Positions 22,842 to 32,127 of a stretch of DNA of 64,000 nucleotides are shown piece after piece. The first letter of the stretch is position 1, and every line of letters starts with the position of its first letter. Source of the DNA: Komagataeibacter sucrofermentans DSM 15973 (GTDB lineage: Bacteria > Pseudomonadota > Alphaproteobacteria > Acetobacterales > Acetobacteraceae). The stretch covers positions 748,001 to 812,000 of the forward strand of contig NZ_CP137157.1 in the NCBI RefSeq assembly GCF_040581405.1. The letters run 5' to 3'. The notes under the pieces are model-generated. The model was not told where the DNA came from and did not search any database. It saw only the letters and a list, made by a program, of their open reading frames with translations. Made by a program: the position numbers and the translations under genes.

Positions 22842-23396
22842 ATGGAGTTCGACGTATCCTACTATAAATTCCACGGTGTGGATCGGGCAGCCCTGCTCGA
22901 TGCGCTCGGCCTGCGTGACACCGACACGCCCGATCCGGGTGGTGAGGCGCCTTATGCCATAGCCGACCTGCCCAACGGGTGGTTTGTCATCCGTGTTGAT
23001 AACGACAGCGGGCTCCTGGCCGATTATGACCGCAGGACCCTGGTGCGCGAGGGCAGGCTGGTAACGTGCGATGTGGGGAGCGTCGACCCTGTCAGCCAGG
23101 CTCAGGGCTATGAGGCGGGTGAGGAATGCTGGAGCGTGGTGCATGACGGGCGCGGAGGGGAGATGCTCGCGCTCGACATACGCGGCGAGGCCCCGCCCGC
23201 CGTGCCTGCGCTGCACAAGGAAGCCTTTGCCGCCACCCGCGCCATGATGGCCCAGGGCGAGACCCGTGCCCCCGGCCCGATGCTTGACGTGCCGCTTGCG
23301 GTGGTCAAGTCGGTTACCGGGTTCCGCCATGATGAGCCGCAACTGGTCTCGCCCGAGCCGGTCTTCATGTGGCTGGCGCCGAAAGATCCGAAGTAA
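22842..23396 (+). CDS. Conserved hypothetical protein
   Basis: A 184-residue soluble protein I do not recognise. The ATG at 22842 has GGAGAGAGGGAA directly upstream; the frame is open further upstream but only as a shadow of the GNAT gene. It has no signal peptide or membrane segment and is acidic. The sequence alternates short strands (YAIADLPNGWFVIRVDND, ECWSVVHDGRGGEMLALDIR). It stands between the GNAT gene and rpsF and probably has its own promoter in the short AT-richer gap at 22748-22841. Function unknown. Confidence 0.75.
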   Translation: MEFDVSYYKFHGVDRAALLDALGLRDTDTPDPGGEAPYAIADLPNGWFVIRVDNDSGLLADYDRRTLVREGRLVTCDVGSVDPVSQAQGYEAGEECWSVVHDGRGGEMLALDIRGEAPPAVPALHKEAFAATRAMMAQGETRAPGPMLDVPLAVVKSVTGFRHDEPQLVSPEPVFMWLAPKDPK

Positions 23397-23500
23397 ACCG
23401 TACTTTTTCCTTGTGCAGGGGCTGGGTTTGTGTTTCAACCCGCTCCTTCCCTGCCGGGTGCGTGGCATCGCCTCCGGCTATACCCGTGCCCTATGGGCAA

Positions 23501-23524
23501 CATGGCGGACCGTGTCCGTCCATG
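23501..23524 (+). promoter_or_regulatory. Hairpin in the rpsF leader (possible S6:S18 autoregulatory element)
   Basis: CATGG/CCATG and GGAC/GTCC form a 9-bp interrupted stem with loop CGT and a C opposite GT internal loop, 32 bases before the rpsF ATG. Leaders of rpsF operons in many bacteria bind the S6:S18 complex. This hairpin is positioned for that role, but I could not match it to the published consensus. Confidence 0.3.
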
Positions 23525-23555
23525 CCGGGGTTGAAGTGATCCGAAGGGAGTTCCA

Positions 23556-24041
23556 ATGCCGTTGTATGAAACCGTGCTGATTGCACGTAATGACGTGTCG
23601 CAGCAGCAGGTTGAAGCCATTGCTGATGGCATCGCCACCTATCTGGAAGCCGAATCCGGCTCCATCAAGAAGCGCGAATACTGGGGCCTGCGCACGCTGG
23701 CTTACCGTATCAAGAAGAACCGCAAGGGCCACTACATGCTCCTCGGCCTTGATGCGCCTGCTGCTGCGGTCAAGGAAATCGAGCGCCAGCTCGGCCTGAA
23801 CGAAGATATCCTGCGCGTTCTGACCCTGCGTATCGACGAGATCGACGAGGCTCCCTCGGTCATCCTGTCGCGCAAGGGTGACGAGCGTGAGCGTGGCTTC
23901 CGTGGGCCCAAGCCCACCGGCCGTTTCGAGAGCGGCCGTGGCACGCGCCGCAATTTCGATGACCGCGAGGAGTTCCGCGCCCGTAACGAGCGTGAAGAAC
24001 AGCAGCGCGCCAACGCCACTGCCAGCGCCGAAGCGGAGTAA
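23556..24041 (+). CDS. rpsF: 30S ribosomal protein bS6
   Basis: A 161-residue ribosomal protein. The ferredoxin-like S6 domain covers residues ~1-95 (YETVLIARNDVSQQQVEAI, YWGLRTLAYRIKKNRKGHY). An Arg/Glu-rich tail of ~60 residues follows, longer than in E. coli but usual in alphaproteobacteria. It binds bS18 on the 30S platform. GAAGGGAG lies 8 bases upstream. First gene of rpsF-rpsR-rplI, with 6 bases to rpsR. Confidence 0.97.
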   Translation: MPLYETVLIARNDVSQQQVEAIADGIATYLEAESGSIKKREYWGLRTLAYRIKKNRKGHYMLLGLDAPAAAVKEIERQLGLNEDILRVLTLRIDEIDEAPSVILSRKGDERERGFRGPKPTGRFESGRGTRRNFDDREEFRARNEREEQQRANATASAEAE

Positions 24042-24047
24042 GAGCTG

Positions 24048-24323
24048 ATGTCTGAAACCACCGAGATCAACCCCGCCGCCCGCCGCGTTGCGGTTGGCGC
24101 GCGCCGTCCGTTCTACCGTCGCCGCAAGTCCTGCCCGTTCTCCGGCCCCAACGCGCCGAAGATCGACTACAAGGACGTGCGTCTGCTGAGCCGCTTCCTG
24201 TCCGAGCGTGGCAAGATCGTTCCCAGCCGCATCACGGCAGTCTCCGCCAAGAAGCAGCGTGAACTGGCCCAGGCCATCAAGCGTGCGCGTTTCCTGGCTT
24301 TGCTGCCCTACATTGTAAGCTGA
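24048..24323 (+). CDS. rpsR: 30S ribosomal protein bS18
   Basis: A 91-residue ribosomal protein. The core [20 protein letters not shown] and [20 protein letters not shown] segments are diagnostic. It has an extended N-terminus relative to E. coli. It sits 6 bases after rpsF and 13 before rplI in the conserved operon, and pairs with bS6 in the small subunit. Confidence 0.97.
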   Translation: MSETTEINPAARRVAVGARRPFYRRRKSCPFSGPNAPKIDYKDVRLLSRFLSERGKIVPSRITAVSAKKQRELAQAIKRARFLALLPYIVS

Positions 24324-24336
24324 GGGAGGCAGAATC

Positions 24337-24927
24337 ATGTCCGCAGTAGAACTCATCCTGCTCCAGCGCGTCGAGAAGCTGGGCCAGATGGGCGAGATCG
24401 TCACGGTGAAGCCGGGCTACGCCCGTAACTTCCTGCTGCCCCAGGGCAAGGCGATCCGCGCCAACGCGCATAACCGCGAGCGCTTCGAGCGTGAGCGCGT
24501 GCAGCTTGAGGCCCAGAACCTCAAGAACCGCGAGGAGGCCGAGCGCCTGTCCGAGCGCATGCACGGCCTGTCGGTCATCCTGATCCGTCAGGCGGGCGAC
24601 AGCGGCAGCCTGTATGGTTCGGTCACGACCCGCGACATCGCTGAAGCGGCGACCAAGGCTGGCCTGACCATCACCCGTAACCAGGTGATCCTGCCCGAGC
24701 CGATCAAGCAGCTTGGCCTGTATGACGTAAGCGTTGCCCTGCACCCGGAAGTGTCCATGCAGGTGACCGTGAACGTTGCCCGCTCTGAGGAAGAAGCAGA
24801 GCGTCAGGCCCGTGGCGAAGAAATCGGCGCTGATATCGACGACGAACCCACACTGGCTGATGAAGGCGTGGTAACCGAGGGCGAAGTTTCGGAAGAGACC
24901 GCCATCGAGGAAACCCCGGCTGTCTGA
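24337..24927 (+). CDS. rplI: 50S ribosomal protein bL9
   Basis: A 196-residue ribosomal protein. The N-terminal rRNA-binding domain ([20 protein letters not shown] followed by [13 protein letters not shown]) is joined by a long helix (~residues 41-75) to the C-terminal domain ([20 protein letters not shown]). An acidic tail of ~35 residues extends the usual length, as in other alphaproteobacteria. AGGGAGG precedes the ATG. Last gene of the operon, followed by a strong terminator. Confidence 0.97.
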   Translation: MSAVELILLQRVEKLGQMGEIVTVKPGYARNFLLPQGKAIRANAHNRERFERERVQLEAQNLKNREEAERLSERMHGLSVILIRQAGDSGSLYGSVTTRDIAEAATKAGLTITRNQVILPEPIKQLGLYDVSVALHPEVSMQVTVNVARSEEEAERQARGEEIGADIDDEPTLADEGVVTEGEVSEETAIEETPAV

Positions 24928-24973
24928 CTGACCTGACCCATCACCCGCTTCGCGGGTGGCTGGAACGGTTGTG

Positions 24974-25006
24974 AAAGCCCGGAAGAGGAAACTCTTCCGG
25001 GCTTTT
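24974..25006 (+). terminator. Rho-independent terminator after rplI
   Basis: AAAGCCCGGAAGAG and CTCTTCCGGGCTTT form a perfect 14-bp stem closed by a GAAA tetraloop and ending in TTTT, 46 bases after the rplI stop. It is the clearest intrinsic terminator in the window. Confidence 0.92.
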
Positions 25007-25047
25007 GCCGTTCGGGTTGCAGCGTAAGGCATGCGGGGAGAAGACCG

Positions 25048-26271
25048 ATGGCGCCTGTACTGCTGGACCGGGCTTTCGCCCATTTCATCACATCAGGCCG
25101 GCTTGAGGTCTATTACCCTGATGGCGACCGGCGTAGCTACGTGGGCAGGCCCGGCCCACAGGCCGCCATGCGCCTTGCTGATGCTGCTACCGCGCGCGCC
25201 CTGCTGCTCGACCCCGCGCTGAAGGTGGGTGAGGCCTACATGGCGGGCACGCTGCACCCCGTGGGCTGCACGCTGTATGAACTGATGCATGTGCTCATGC
25301 GCAACGTGATGGAGCGCAGCCCGGCGGGTGAGCGCGTGTTTTCCACCCTGCGCTACATGGCGCGGTCCTGGCTGCAGGATAACACCCGAGGGCGCGCGCG
25401 GCGCAATGTCGCCCATCATTATGACCTCGACAGCACGCTGTACCGGCATTTCCTTGATGAGGACATGCAGTATTCCTGCGGCTATTTCCCCACCGGGCAC
25501 GAAACGCTGGCCGAGGCGCAGGCCGCCAAAAAGCATCATCTCGCCGCCAAGCTGCACCTGCACCGTCCCGGCATGAGCGTGCTGGATGTGGGCTGTGGCT
25601 GGGGTGGCCTTGGGCTGACGCTGGCGCGGGAGTACGGCGCGTATGTCACCGGCATCACGCTGTCGCGCGAGCAGTTGCACATCGCGCAGGGCCGGGCGCG
25701 TGCTGCGGGGCTGGAGGGCAGGGTGCGCTTCGAACTGCTCGATTACCGTGCTGTGGCCCGGCAGTATGACCGGATCATTTCAGTGGGCATGTTCGAGCAT
25801 GTGGGGGTGGCGCATTACCCTGCCTTTTTTGCCGCCATGCGCCGCGCGCTCCGGCCCGATGGCGTGATGGTGCTGCACGCCATAGGCCGCAGGGAAGGGC
25901 CGGGCGTGACCAATCCGTGGATCGACCGCTACATCTTTCCCGGTGGCTATTCCCCTGCCGTGAGCGAGGTGATGGGAGCAGTGGAGCGGGCCGGGCTGTG
26001 GCTGGCCGATTGCGAGATCTGGCGCCTGCATTACGCCCGTACCATCGCTCACTGGCGCAGCCGCTTCAATGCGCGGCGCGCCCAGATCGCCCGGCTGTAT
26101 GATGAGCGTTTCTGCCGCATGTTCGAGTTCTATCTGGTGGTGTCCGAACTGGCGTTTCGCGTGCAGGGGCACATGAACTTCCAGCTTACGCTCTCACGTG
26201 AAATCGATGCCCTGCCACTGGCGCGCGATTACATGCTGGCGCGTGGGCAGCGGGTGGAAAGTGCTGCGTAA
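25048..26271 (+). CDS. cfa: Cyclopropane-fatty-acyl-phospholipid synthase
   Basis: A 407-residue S-adenosylmethionine-dependent enzyme that adds a methylene bridge to unsaturated acyl chains of membrane lipids. This is an acid and ethanol tolerance trait that fits an acetic acid bacterium. The SAM motif is VLDVGCGWGGLGLTLAREYG (~residues 176-195), preceded by the lipid-binding N-terminal domain. DMQYSCGYF (~139-147) and ISVGMFEHVG (~245) are family hallmarks. GGGGAGAAG precedes the ATG. It is convergent with rsmA across a palindromic repeat. Confidence 0.94.
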   Translation: MAPVLLDRAFAHFITSGRLEVYYPDGDRRSYVGRPGPQAAMRLADAATARALLLDPALKVGEAYMAGTLHPVGCTLYELMHVLMRNVMERSPAGERVFSTLRYMARSWLQDNTRGRARRNVAHHYDLDSTLYRHFLDEDMQYSCGYFPTGHETLAEAQAAKKHHLAAKLHLHRPGMSVLDVGCGWGGLGLTLAREYGAYVTGITLSREQLHIAQGRARAAGLEGRVRFELLDYRAVARQYDRIISVGMFEHVGVAHYPAFFAAMRRALRPDGVMVLHAIGRREGPGVTNPWIDRYIFPGGYSPAVSEVMGAVERAGLWLADCEIWRLHYARTIAHWRSRFNARRAQIARLYDERFCRMFEFYLVVSELAFRVQGHMNFQLTLSREIDALPLARDYMLARGQRVESAA

Positions 26272-26282
26272 GCCGCAACAGG

Positions 26283-26367
26283 ATAAAAGTTTTTGGGCGC
26301 TGCCTTTTTTCAAAAAGGCGGCATTCTCCTGAAGCTTTTTGAAAAAAGCTTCACCAAAAACTTTTAT
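26283..26367 (-). repeat. Intergenic palindromic repeat, copy C (reversed, perfect outer arms)
   Basis: ATAAAAGTTTTTGG and CCAAAAACTTTTAT form perfect 14-bp outer arms. Inside are the GCCTTTTT/AAAAAGGC arm and the GAAGCTTTTT/GAAAAAAGCTTC arm, in the order opposite to copies A and B, so the element is inverted. It occupies nearly the whole gap between convergent cfa and rsmA and probably terminates both. Confidence 0.9.
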
Positions 26368-26371
26368 CTCT

Positions 26372-27223
26372 TCAGGTTACGGCGGCGCTGCGGCGGGCAT
26401 GCAGGCGGGCAAGGCGGTCGAAATCCGCGATCTCGAGCGTTTCCGCCCGGCGGCTGCCCTCAATCCCTGCTTCGGCCAGAAGCGCTTCGCCACCGATGGA
26501 TTTCAGCGACCCGCGCAGCATCTTGCGCCGCTGCCCGAAGGCGGCCGCCGTAACCTGCTCCATGGCGCGGAACAGGGCGGCATCCGGCTGTTCGGCATGC
26601 GGGATCAGCCCCACCACGGCGGAATGGACCTTGGGTGGCGGCGAGAACGCGCCGGGGGGAATATGCATCATCACCCCGCACCGGCATGTCCACTGCGCCA
26701 GCACGCCCAGGCGGCCATAATGGTCGGAGCCGGGGGCGGCGCAGATGCGCTCGGCCACTTCCTGCTGGAACATGAGCGTCAGCCGCGACCAGGCACTCGC
26801 CTGGCGCAGCCAGCCTACAAGCAGCGGCGTGCCTACGTTGTAGGGCAGGTTGGCAATGATCTGGCGCGGGGCGGGGCACAGCGTGGCCAGATCGCGGCGC
26901 ATGGCATCTGCCTCGATGATCTGCAGGCGCCCCGGTGCGTGCGTGGCAAGCTCGGTAATGACCGCCACCGCGCGTGGATCAACCTCCACGGCGATGATGC
27001 TGGCGGCTTTTGTGTCAAGCAGCGCGCGGGTCAGGCCACCGGGGCCGGGGCCAACCTCGACCACATACTGCCCCGCAAGGTCGCCTGCAAGGGCTGCAAT
27101 CCGTGCCGTAATGCCCGGATCAAGCAGGAAGTGCTGCCCAAGCGCCTTGCGCGCATCCAGTCCATGCCGCGCAATGGTGTCGCGCAGCGGCTCAAGCCCG
27201 TGGGGGCGCTGTGGCATGGTCAT
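26372..27223 (-). CDS. rsmA: 16S rRNA dimethyladenosine transferase
   Basis: A 283-residue methyltransferase that dimethylates two adjacent adenosines near the 3' end of 16S rRNA. The SAM motif is VVEVGPGPGGLTRALLDTKA (~residues 54-73) and the catalytic motif IV is NLPYNVGTPLL (~124). ALGQHFLLDP near the N-terminus is diagnostic. It starts 8 bases after surA ends and closes the lptFGD-surA-rsmA operon; pdxA, which often lies between surA and rsmA, is absent. The ATG at 27223 is followed by a second Met two codons on. Confidence 0.95.
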   Translation of the reverse strand: MTMPQRPHGLEPLRDTIARHGLDARKALGQHFLLDPGITARIAALAGDLAGQYVVEVGPGPGGLTRALLDTKAASIIAVEVDPRAVAVITELATHAPGRLQIIEADAMRRDLATLCPAPRQIIANLPYNVGTPLLVGWLRQASAWSRLTLMFQQEVAERICAAPGSDHYGRLGVLAQWTCRCGVMMHIPPGAFSPPPKVHSAVVGLIPHAEQPDAALFRAMEQVTAAAFGQRRKMLRGSLKSIGGEALLAEAGIEGSRRAETLEIADFDRLARLHARRSAAVT

Positions 27224-27231
27224 GACAGCAC

Positions 27232-28641
27232 TCAGGTCTTGGAGCGCATGTCGATGATCGCGCGGCGCTGCAGGTCGCGGTTGAGCTGGCGCGAGGTCTG
27301 CTCCACGCGCTCGCTCATCAGGTGATCGGCAATCTGGCTGGGGGTCTGGATGGCAATGTTACGCTCTTCACGCGAGCAGACCATCAGCACCAGAATTCCA
27401 TCCATCGAAACCAGCGGGTGGCTGGCCTTGCCGGGCGGGAGCGGCTCGAGCACTTCGCGCATCTGCGGGTTGAGGTGGTTGAGCATCAGCTCGCCGGGGT
27501 CGGAGGGGTGTTTTTCGCCGTTTTTCTTGTTCGCCGCTTCCACCTGGTCGCAATTCTTGGCGCTGGCGGAAAAGGTATTGGCGGCATCGAGCGTCTGCTT
27601 CTGCTGGTCCGTCGGGTTTTCGGGGTCAAGCGGCGCATCGAAGGGGAAGAAGGCCTGCCGGATGGACAGTATGGTCACCATCTGGTGGCCTACCGTGCGG
27701 CGCTCGGCAATGGTGGCGATCACGTAGCCACCCGCCACCCGGATGGGGTTGGAGATGGCGCCATCGGGCATCTGGCGCGCGACGGCCACCACCTGCGGGT
27801 CCAGCCCGTCTTCCTGCGTCCAGCCCATCATGCCGCCGTCAAGCGCGCTCTGCCCCTGCGAGAACTGGGCCGCGACAATGGGGAAGGGCGCGCCCTCGCG
27901 CAGTTCCTGAATGATGGTTTCGGTGAATTTCAGCTCGCCTTCGGGGTGGCGCTGATCCTCGACGGGAATGAAGATCTCGCTGATCATGTATTCCGGCTTG
28001 CCATCCTCGCGCTTGAGCGCCGCCATGCGCTGCTCGATCTCGGCTGCGGTGATGCGCCCGTGTTCCGCCGTTTCCTGCCGCAGCACCTGCGACCAGCCAA
28101 GCTGCACGCGGATCTGGTCGATCAGCGTGGTGAGCGACACGCCATCTTCCGCCAGCTTGTTGCGCAGCGCGTTCTCGGGCATGCCATTGCGCTGCTCGAT
28201 GCCGGAAATGGCCCCCGCGATCTGCTGGACAGGCACGTTGATGTGCCGATCGAGCATTTCCTGCATGCGCAGCTTCTCATCGATCAGCTGGCGCACGATC
28301 TGCGGGCGCAGGCGCTGCATCACGTCATCGCTCACATCCAGCCCCGACGAGAGCGCAAACAGCCGTCCGCGCGTGTCGACATCGCGCTTGGTCAGCACCG
28401 CGCCGTTGACGGTGGCGATAATGGCATCCTGATCTTCCGCCGCCTGGGCCTGCTGGGCAATGGCATGGGCGCTGCGGGCGCTGGCCACGGGCTGGTGCCC
28501 CGCCAGCGCCAGGCAGGCCAGCAGGGCCGTAGCCAGCATGCGGCGCGGGCCACGGCTGCACGGTGCGGGGGGGAAGGCTGTGCCACGGGTGGCGGGGAAG
28601 AGGGACATCCGGCTCGGTCTTTCGCGCATCAGGTCAGCCAT
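27232..28641 (-). CDS. surA: SurA-like periplasmic peptidyl-prolyl isomerase/chaperone
   Basis: 469 residues as read from the ATG overlapping the lptD stop. A signal sequence is evident but late (RRMLATALLACLALAGHQP, ~33-51), so an internal Met may be the true start; no start has a good ribosome site. The SurA N-terminal chaperone domain (AIIATVNGAVLTKRDVDTRG) is followed by one parvulin domain (EYMISEIFIPVEDQ ... MMGWTQEDGLDPQVV). E. coli SurA has two. It assists folding of outer-membrane barrels, which suits its place directly after lptD. Confidence 0.9.
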   Translation of the reverse strand: MADLMRERPSRMSLFPATRGTAFPPAPCSRGPRRMLATALLACLALAGHQPVASARSAHAIAQQAQAAEDQDAIIATVNGAVLTKRDVDTRGRLFALSSGLDVSDDVMQRLRPQIVRQLIDEKLRMQEMLDRHINVPVQQIAGAISGIEQRNGMPENALRNKLAEDGVSLTTLIDQIRVQLGWSQVLRQETAEHGRITAAEIEQRMAALKREDGKPEYMISEIFIPVEDQRHPEGELKFTETIIQELREGAPFPIVAAQFSQGQSALDGGMMGWTQEDGLDPQVVAVARQMPDGAISNPIRVAGGYVIATIAERRTVGHQMVTILSIRQAFFPFDAPLDPENPTDQQKQTLDAANTFSASAKNCDQVEAANKKNGEKHPSDPGELMLNHLNPQMREVLEPLPPGKASHPLVSMDGILVLMVCSREERNIAIQTPSQIADHLMSERVEQTSRQLNRDLQRRAIIDMRSKT

Positions 28642-31012
28642 TTATACCAAACGTGCCGATGGTTTTGAACGTAAGGGAGAACATTACGGTCGAATTGCTC
28701 TGTTGGCCACCAATCGTGGTGTACTGCTTGAGATACATGACATCCAGCCCGAAGCAGTCATTCTGGTAGCCCGCATCGCCACCCACCGCCACGCTTTCCT
28801 TGCGCGACAGGCTGCGGCGCAGATAGGCGGCAATGTGCCAGTTATCCCAGTTGGAGGCAGCCCCCAGCGTGAGTTCGCTGACCGGCTTGTAGTAAATTTC
28901 CGGCGGCGCCGTGGCATAGGAGCGCTGGGCGTAATAGTAATACGGCGTTACCGGCTCGAACAGGTAGCCACCCGTTACGCGGAAATGGCGGAACCCCGCG
29001 CTGCCCAGCGCATCGGCGAAGTCCACCTTGCCAGCATAGGGGTCGAGCCGCATCTTGCCGTCAAAATCGAAATACTGGTTGGGCACCATGTGCGTGCCCA
29101 TCACCACATCCGACAGGTGATGGTTCAGCCCCGAATAGGGGATGCGGTTATGGTCGATATGCTCCTGGAAGCTCTCGCCGATCAGCACGTCGATCTGGTG
29201 GCCGTTCCATGTCCAGTTATTATGCAGCCCCACATTGGCGCGCAGGCCGCCGTCAAGCCGGTCGGTGCCCGCGTAGCGGTTGATGGCGAACAGCGTGGAA
29301 TCGGTGAACTCGTAGGTCAGGCTGTCCTCGTTGGGGATATTGCGCGAGGCGCTGTTGCCGGTGTTGGGCGCGGCGATGAACTGCACGATCGGCTCGAGGA
29401 TCTGGGTGCCGGTGTTATGGTTGAAGCTGCGCAGGAAGGGCCAGTTCATTTTCAGCGCGACGGTCGGCTGCACCTGGCCCTGCACCTGTGCGCGCGCCGT
29501 GCGGCCAAAATTGGGCTGCCCATTGAGGTCGGTCGCGCGATGAACGGCGGATTCGACATGCAGCGTCAGGTTCCAGATCTGCCCCAGCGAGTTATGGAAG
29601 GGGCGGTCCCAGTTGAGCGAAAGCTGGCCGCGCTGGTCGGATGTGCCGTTCTGGCGATAGACATAGAAATCCGTCGTATCAAGCGCGAAGCGGCCGCCGA
29701 GCGCATCGGGCTGGCCAAAATAGCTGTAGGTGTAGCGCGGCAGGACCCAGGGCAGGTCCTTGTTGTTGATGATGCCCTGGTTCATGCCCTGATAGCCCTC
29801 GGCATCGATGCGCGAGTACGAGCCTGTGGCAAAGCCTTCAAGGTAGAGGTTTGAATTGAGCGTGTCCTGCCCGTAGCCGCTGACACGGTAGTCGCGCATG
29901 TAGTTGGGCGAACTGGCCCAGCGGATGTTGCCGCCCGCGCGCCAGGTCTTGTTGATGTTCACCTGCCCGCTGGCCGAGATGTAGCCCTGCACGCCGTGGT
30001 TGTTCGAGCTGTCCACCGTATCGCCAAACGTATTGACGTATGTGCTGTCATGGTGGGTGTCATAGGCGATGTTGCCGTCAACCTTGAGGCGCGCGTTGTT
30101 GAAATACCGGCGGAAATTCAACATGATTTCCGGCCCGGTGCGGGTCGCGAACAGCCCGGTGGCCGTAAGATCCGAGAAGCGGTCGATCACCCAGTAATAC
30201 GGAATGGTGACATAGGTGCCCAGATAGCGGTCATGCGGGGTGAAGCCGGGGGTGAGGAACCCGCTCTGGCGGCGCACGGACGGGTCGGTCATGGAGAAGG
30301 CGGGCAGGTAGAAAACCGGCACGCCAAAGAAATCGAAGAACACATCGCGGAATTCCAGCCGCTTGTGCTGCAGGTCATGCGTGGCGTCAAACGAGCGGAA
30401 CTGCCAGAACGGCGCGCGCTCGGGGTGGCGGGCGCAGATCTCGCACGCGGTATAGACCACGCGCGTGAGGTCATTGACCTTGCTGTTGGTGCGGCGCAGG
30501 CCGTTGGCGGCAAGGCGGGCGTTGTCATACATCTGGGCGTACATGCGCGTCATGATGCCATCGCGCATGCCGTTGCTCAGCTCGGCATATTCAGTAAACA
30601 GCACCGTGCCGTCAGGCTCGACAAGGGCCACGTTGCCCCGCGCCGCGGCAACGCCGGTATTGCGGTCATATACCACCCTGTCCGCGCGCATGATCTGGTC
30701 ATTCTGCCACAGCTGCACGTTGCCGGTCCACGTGGCGATGCCGTTCTTGCTGTCATAGGCCACATGGTCGGCCTGGAAGGTCATCGGGTCGGTATTGGAG
30801 ACCGTGCCGGTAAACGAGGCCGGTGCTTCGGGCTGGCTCTTGGGCGCGTGGATGGGCATGGCGCGCACCGGCCCGTCCGCCCGCGCCTGCGCCCCGAACA
30901 TGATCCCGCCCAGCGCGGTGGCCGCAAGCAGCAGCCCGCGCGAAAACCACCGCATGGCGGCAGGTGGCCTGACCATTGACGGCGCGCGCGGGGAAGGGAC
31001 GGGACGGGACAT
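28634..31012 (-). CDS. lptD: LPS-assembly outer membrane protein LptD
   Basis: A 792-residue outer-membrane protein that inserts lipopolysaccharide into the outer leaflet. The start at 31012 (TAATG overlap with lptG, AGAGGAC upstream) gives a signal peptide around FSRGLLLAATALGGIMFGAQ. Then comes an OstA/LptA-like periplasmic domain (FQADHVAYDSKNGIATWTGN, DRVVYDRNTGVAAARG) and a C-terminal beta-barrel (from ~residue 230) rich in aromatic strands. Only one obvious cysteine pair region is visible (CEICARHPERAPFW). It is in the operon with the LptF/LptG permease subunits and surA. Confidence 0.95.
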   Translation of the reverse strand: MSRPVPSPRAPSMVRPPAAMRWFSRGLLLAATALGGIMFGAQARADGPVRAMPIHAPKSQPEAPASFTGTVSNTDPMTFQADHVAYDSKNGIATWTGNVQLWQNDQIMRADRVVYDRNTGVAAARGNVALVEPDGTVLFTEYAELSNGMRDGIMTRMYAQMYDNARLAANGLRRTNSKVNDLTRVVYTACEICARHPERAPFWQFRSFDATHDLQHKRLEFRDVFFDFFGVPVFYLPAFSMTDPSVRRQSGFLTPGFTPHDRYLGTYVTIPYYWVIDRFSDLTATGLFATRTGPEIMLNFRRYFNNARLKVDGNIAYDTHHDSTYVNTFGDTVDSSNNHGVQGYISASGQVNINKTWRAGGNIRWASSPNYMRDYRVSGYGQDTLNSNLYLEGFATGSYSRIDAEGYQGMNQGIINNKDLPWVLPRYTYSYFGQPDALGGRFALDTTDFYVYRQNGTSDQRGQLSLNWDRPFHNSLGQIWNLTLHVESAVHRATDLNGQPNFGRTARAQVQGQVQPTVALKMNWPFLRSFNHNTGTQILEPIVQFIAAPNTGNSASRNIPNEDSLTYEFTDSTLFAINRYAGTDRLDGGLRANVGLHNNWTWNGHQIDVLIGESFQEHIDHNRIPYSGLNHHLSDVVMGTHMVPNQYFDFDGKMRLDPYAGKVDFADALGSAGFRHFRVTGGYLFEPVTPYYYYAQRSYATAPPEIYYKPVSELTLGAASNWDNWHIAAYLRRSLSRKESVAVGGDAGYQNDCFGLDVMYLKQYTTIGGQQSNSTVMFSLTFKTIGTFGING

Positions 31013-32127
31013 TAACCGTCCTCTAGATGAAGAAGTAGCGTGACTGCAAGACAAAGCCCGGCCACGGTGGGCGCCCATGCGGCCAGAAGCGGTGGCAGGG
31101 TTCCCGTTTCACCAAACTGCGCCGCGATCTTTGAGATGGCGAACAGCGCAAAACCGGCAGCCACGCCAAAGCTGATCATGCGCACCACGCCGCCGCGCCG
31201 CGCGGGCCGCATGGAAAAACCCGCCGCCACCAGCGCCATGGTGCCCGACAGCACCGGCAGCGTGAGCAGGGTCTGGAAATGCAGCCGGTGGCGGATGGTG
31301 GAAAAGCCCGAGCGCTTGAGCTGGCGGATAAAGCCCGGCAGCGCCCAGACGGACAGCGTATCGGGCGAGGCAAAGCTTTCCTCCACCCCGGCCAGGGTCA
31401 GGTCGGCGGGGAGCGTGACCTCGCCCATCGCCTCGGGCATCTCGTCGGGGCGCAGCAGGCGGGCCGTGGTCAGGATCCATCGCCCCTTGCCCAGATAGCC
31501 GCGCTCGGCCTCGATGCGGGTGATCAGGTCATCATCAGGCCCCATGCGGAAGACGGTAATCTCCCCCACATGCAGCACCCCGCCACTGAGCCTGACCTTG
31601 CGGGCATGGATGATGGCCATGCCATGGCTGACCAGCCCGTTATCGCTCTGGCGCAGCCACAGCGTGCCGCCGGTCATGTTGAGCGTCTTGCCGTTATTGT
31701 CACGCAGGTATTGCTGGTCGAGTACCTCCGCGCGGCGGTACATGACAGAGGAAAGCGGCGAGATGGCGGTTGTCGCCACCGTGCCGATCAGCATGGCGCA
31801 GATGACCGGGCCTGCCAGGAACTGCCATGCCGATATGCCTGCCGCCCGCGCCACCACCAGCTCCGACGTGCGGGCAAGCCGCCAGAAGCAGATGATGCCG
31901 CCAAGCAGTACGCCAAAGGGCAGGATCTCGAGGCAGGCGAAGGGAATGTGCAGGAACGCGATCTCGCTGACCAGCGAGGTCGGCACGTTGGGGCGCGTCG
32001 AGACCCGGCGCAGCAGGTCGATGAAATCGAACATCGTGATCAGCCCGGTCAGGAAGGCGATCACGGCCAGCGTGGCATAGGTGAACTGCCGCGCGATGTA
32101 GAGCGAGAGCGTAAAGGCCATGTTCAT
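31012..32127 (-). CDS. lptG: LPS export ABC transporter permease LptG
   Basis: A 371-residue inner-membrane permease of the LptB2FG transporter that extracts LPS toward LptC/LptA. It has N-terminal helices (YIARQFTYATLAVIAFLTGL), the conserved LEILPFGVLLGGI segment, a periplasmic jellyroll domain (~residues 120-270), and C-terminal helices. The ATG at 32127 overlaps the lptF stop (ATGA) and its own stop overlaps lptD, so all three are coupled. The open frame further upstream is a shadow of lptF. Confidence 0.95.
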   Translation of the reverse strand: MNMAFTLSLYIARQFTYATLAVIAFLTGLITMFDFIDLLRRVSTRPNVPTSLVSEIAFLHIPFACLEILPFGVLLGGIICFWRLARTSELVVARAAGISAWQFLAGPVICAMLIGTVATTAISPLSSVMYRRAEVLDQQYLRDNNGKTLNMTGGTLWLRQSDNGLVSHGMAIIHARKVRLSGGVLHVGEITVFRMGPDDDLITRIEAERGYLGKGRWILTTARLLRPDEMPEAMGEVTLPADLTLAGVEESFASPDTLSVWALPGFIRQLKRSGFSTIRHRLHFQTLLTLPVLSGTMALVAAGFSMRPARRGGVVRMISFGVAAGFALFAISKIAAQFGETGTLPPLLAAWAPTVAGLCLAVTLLLHLEDG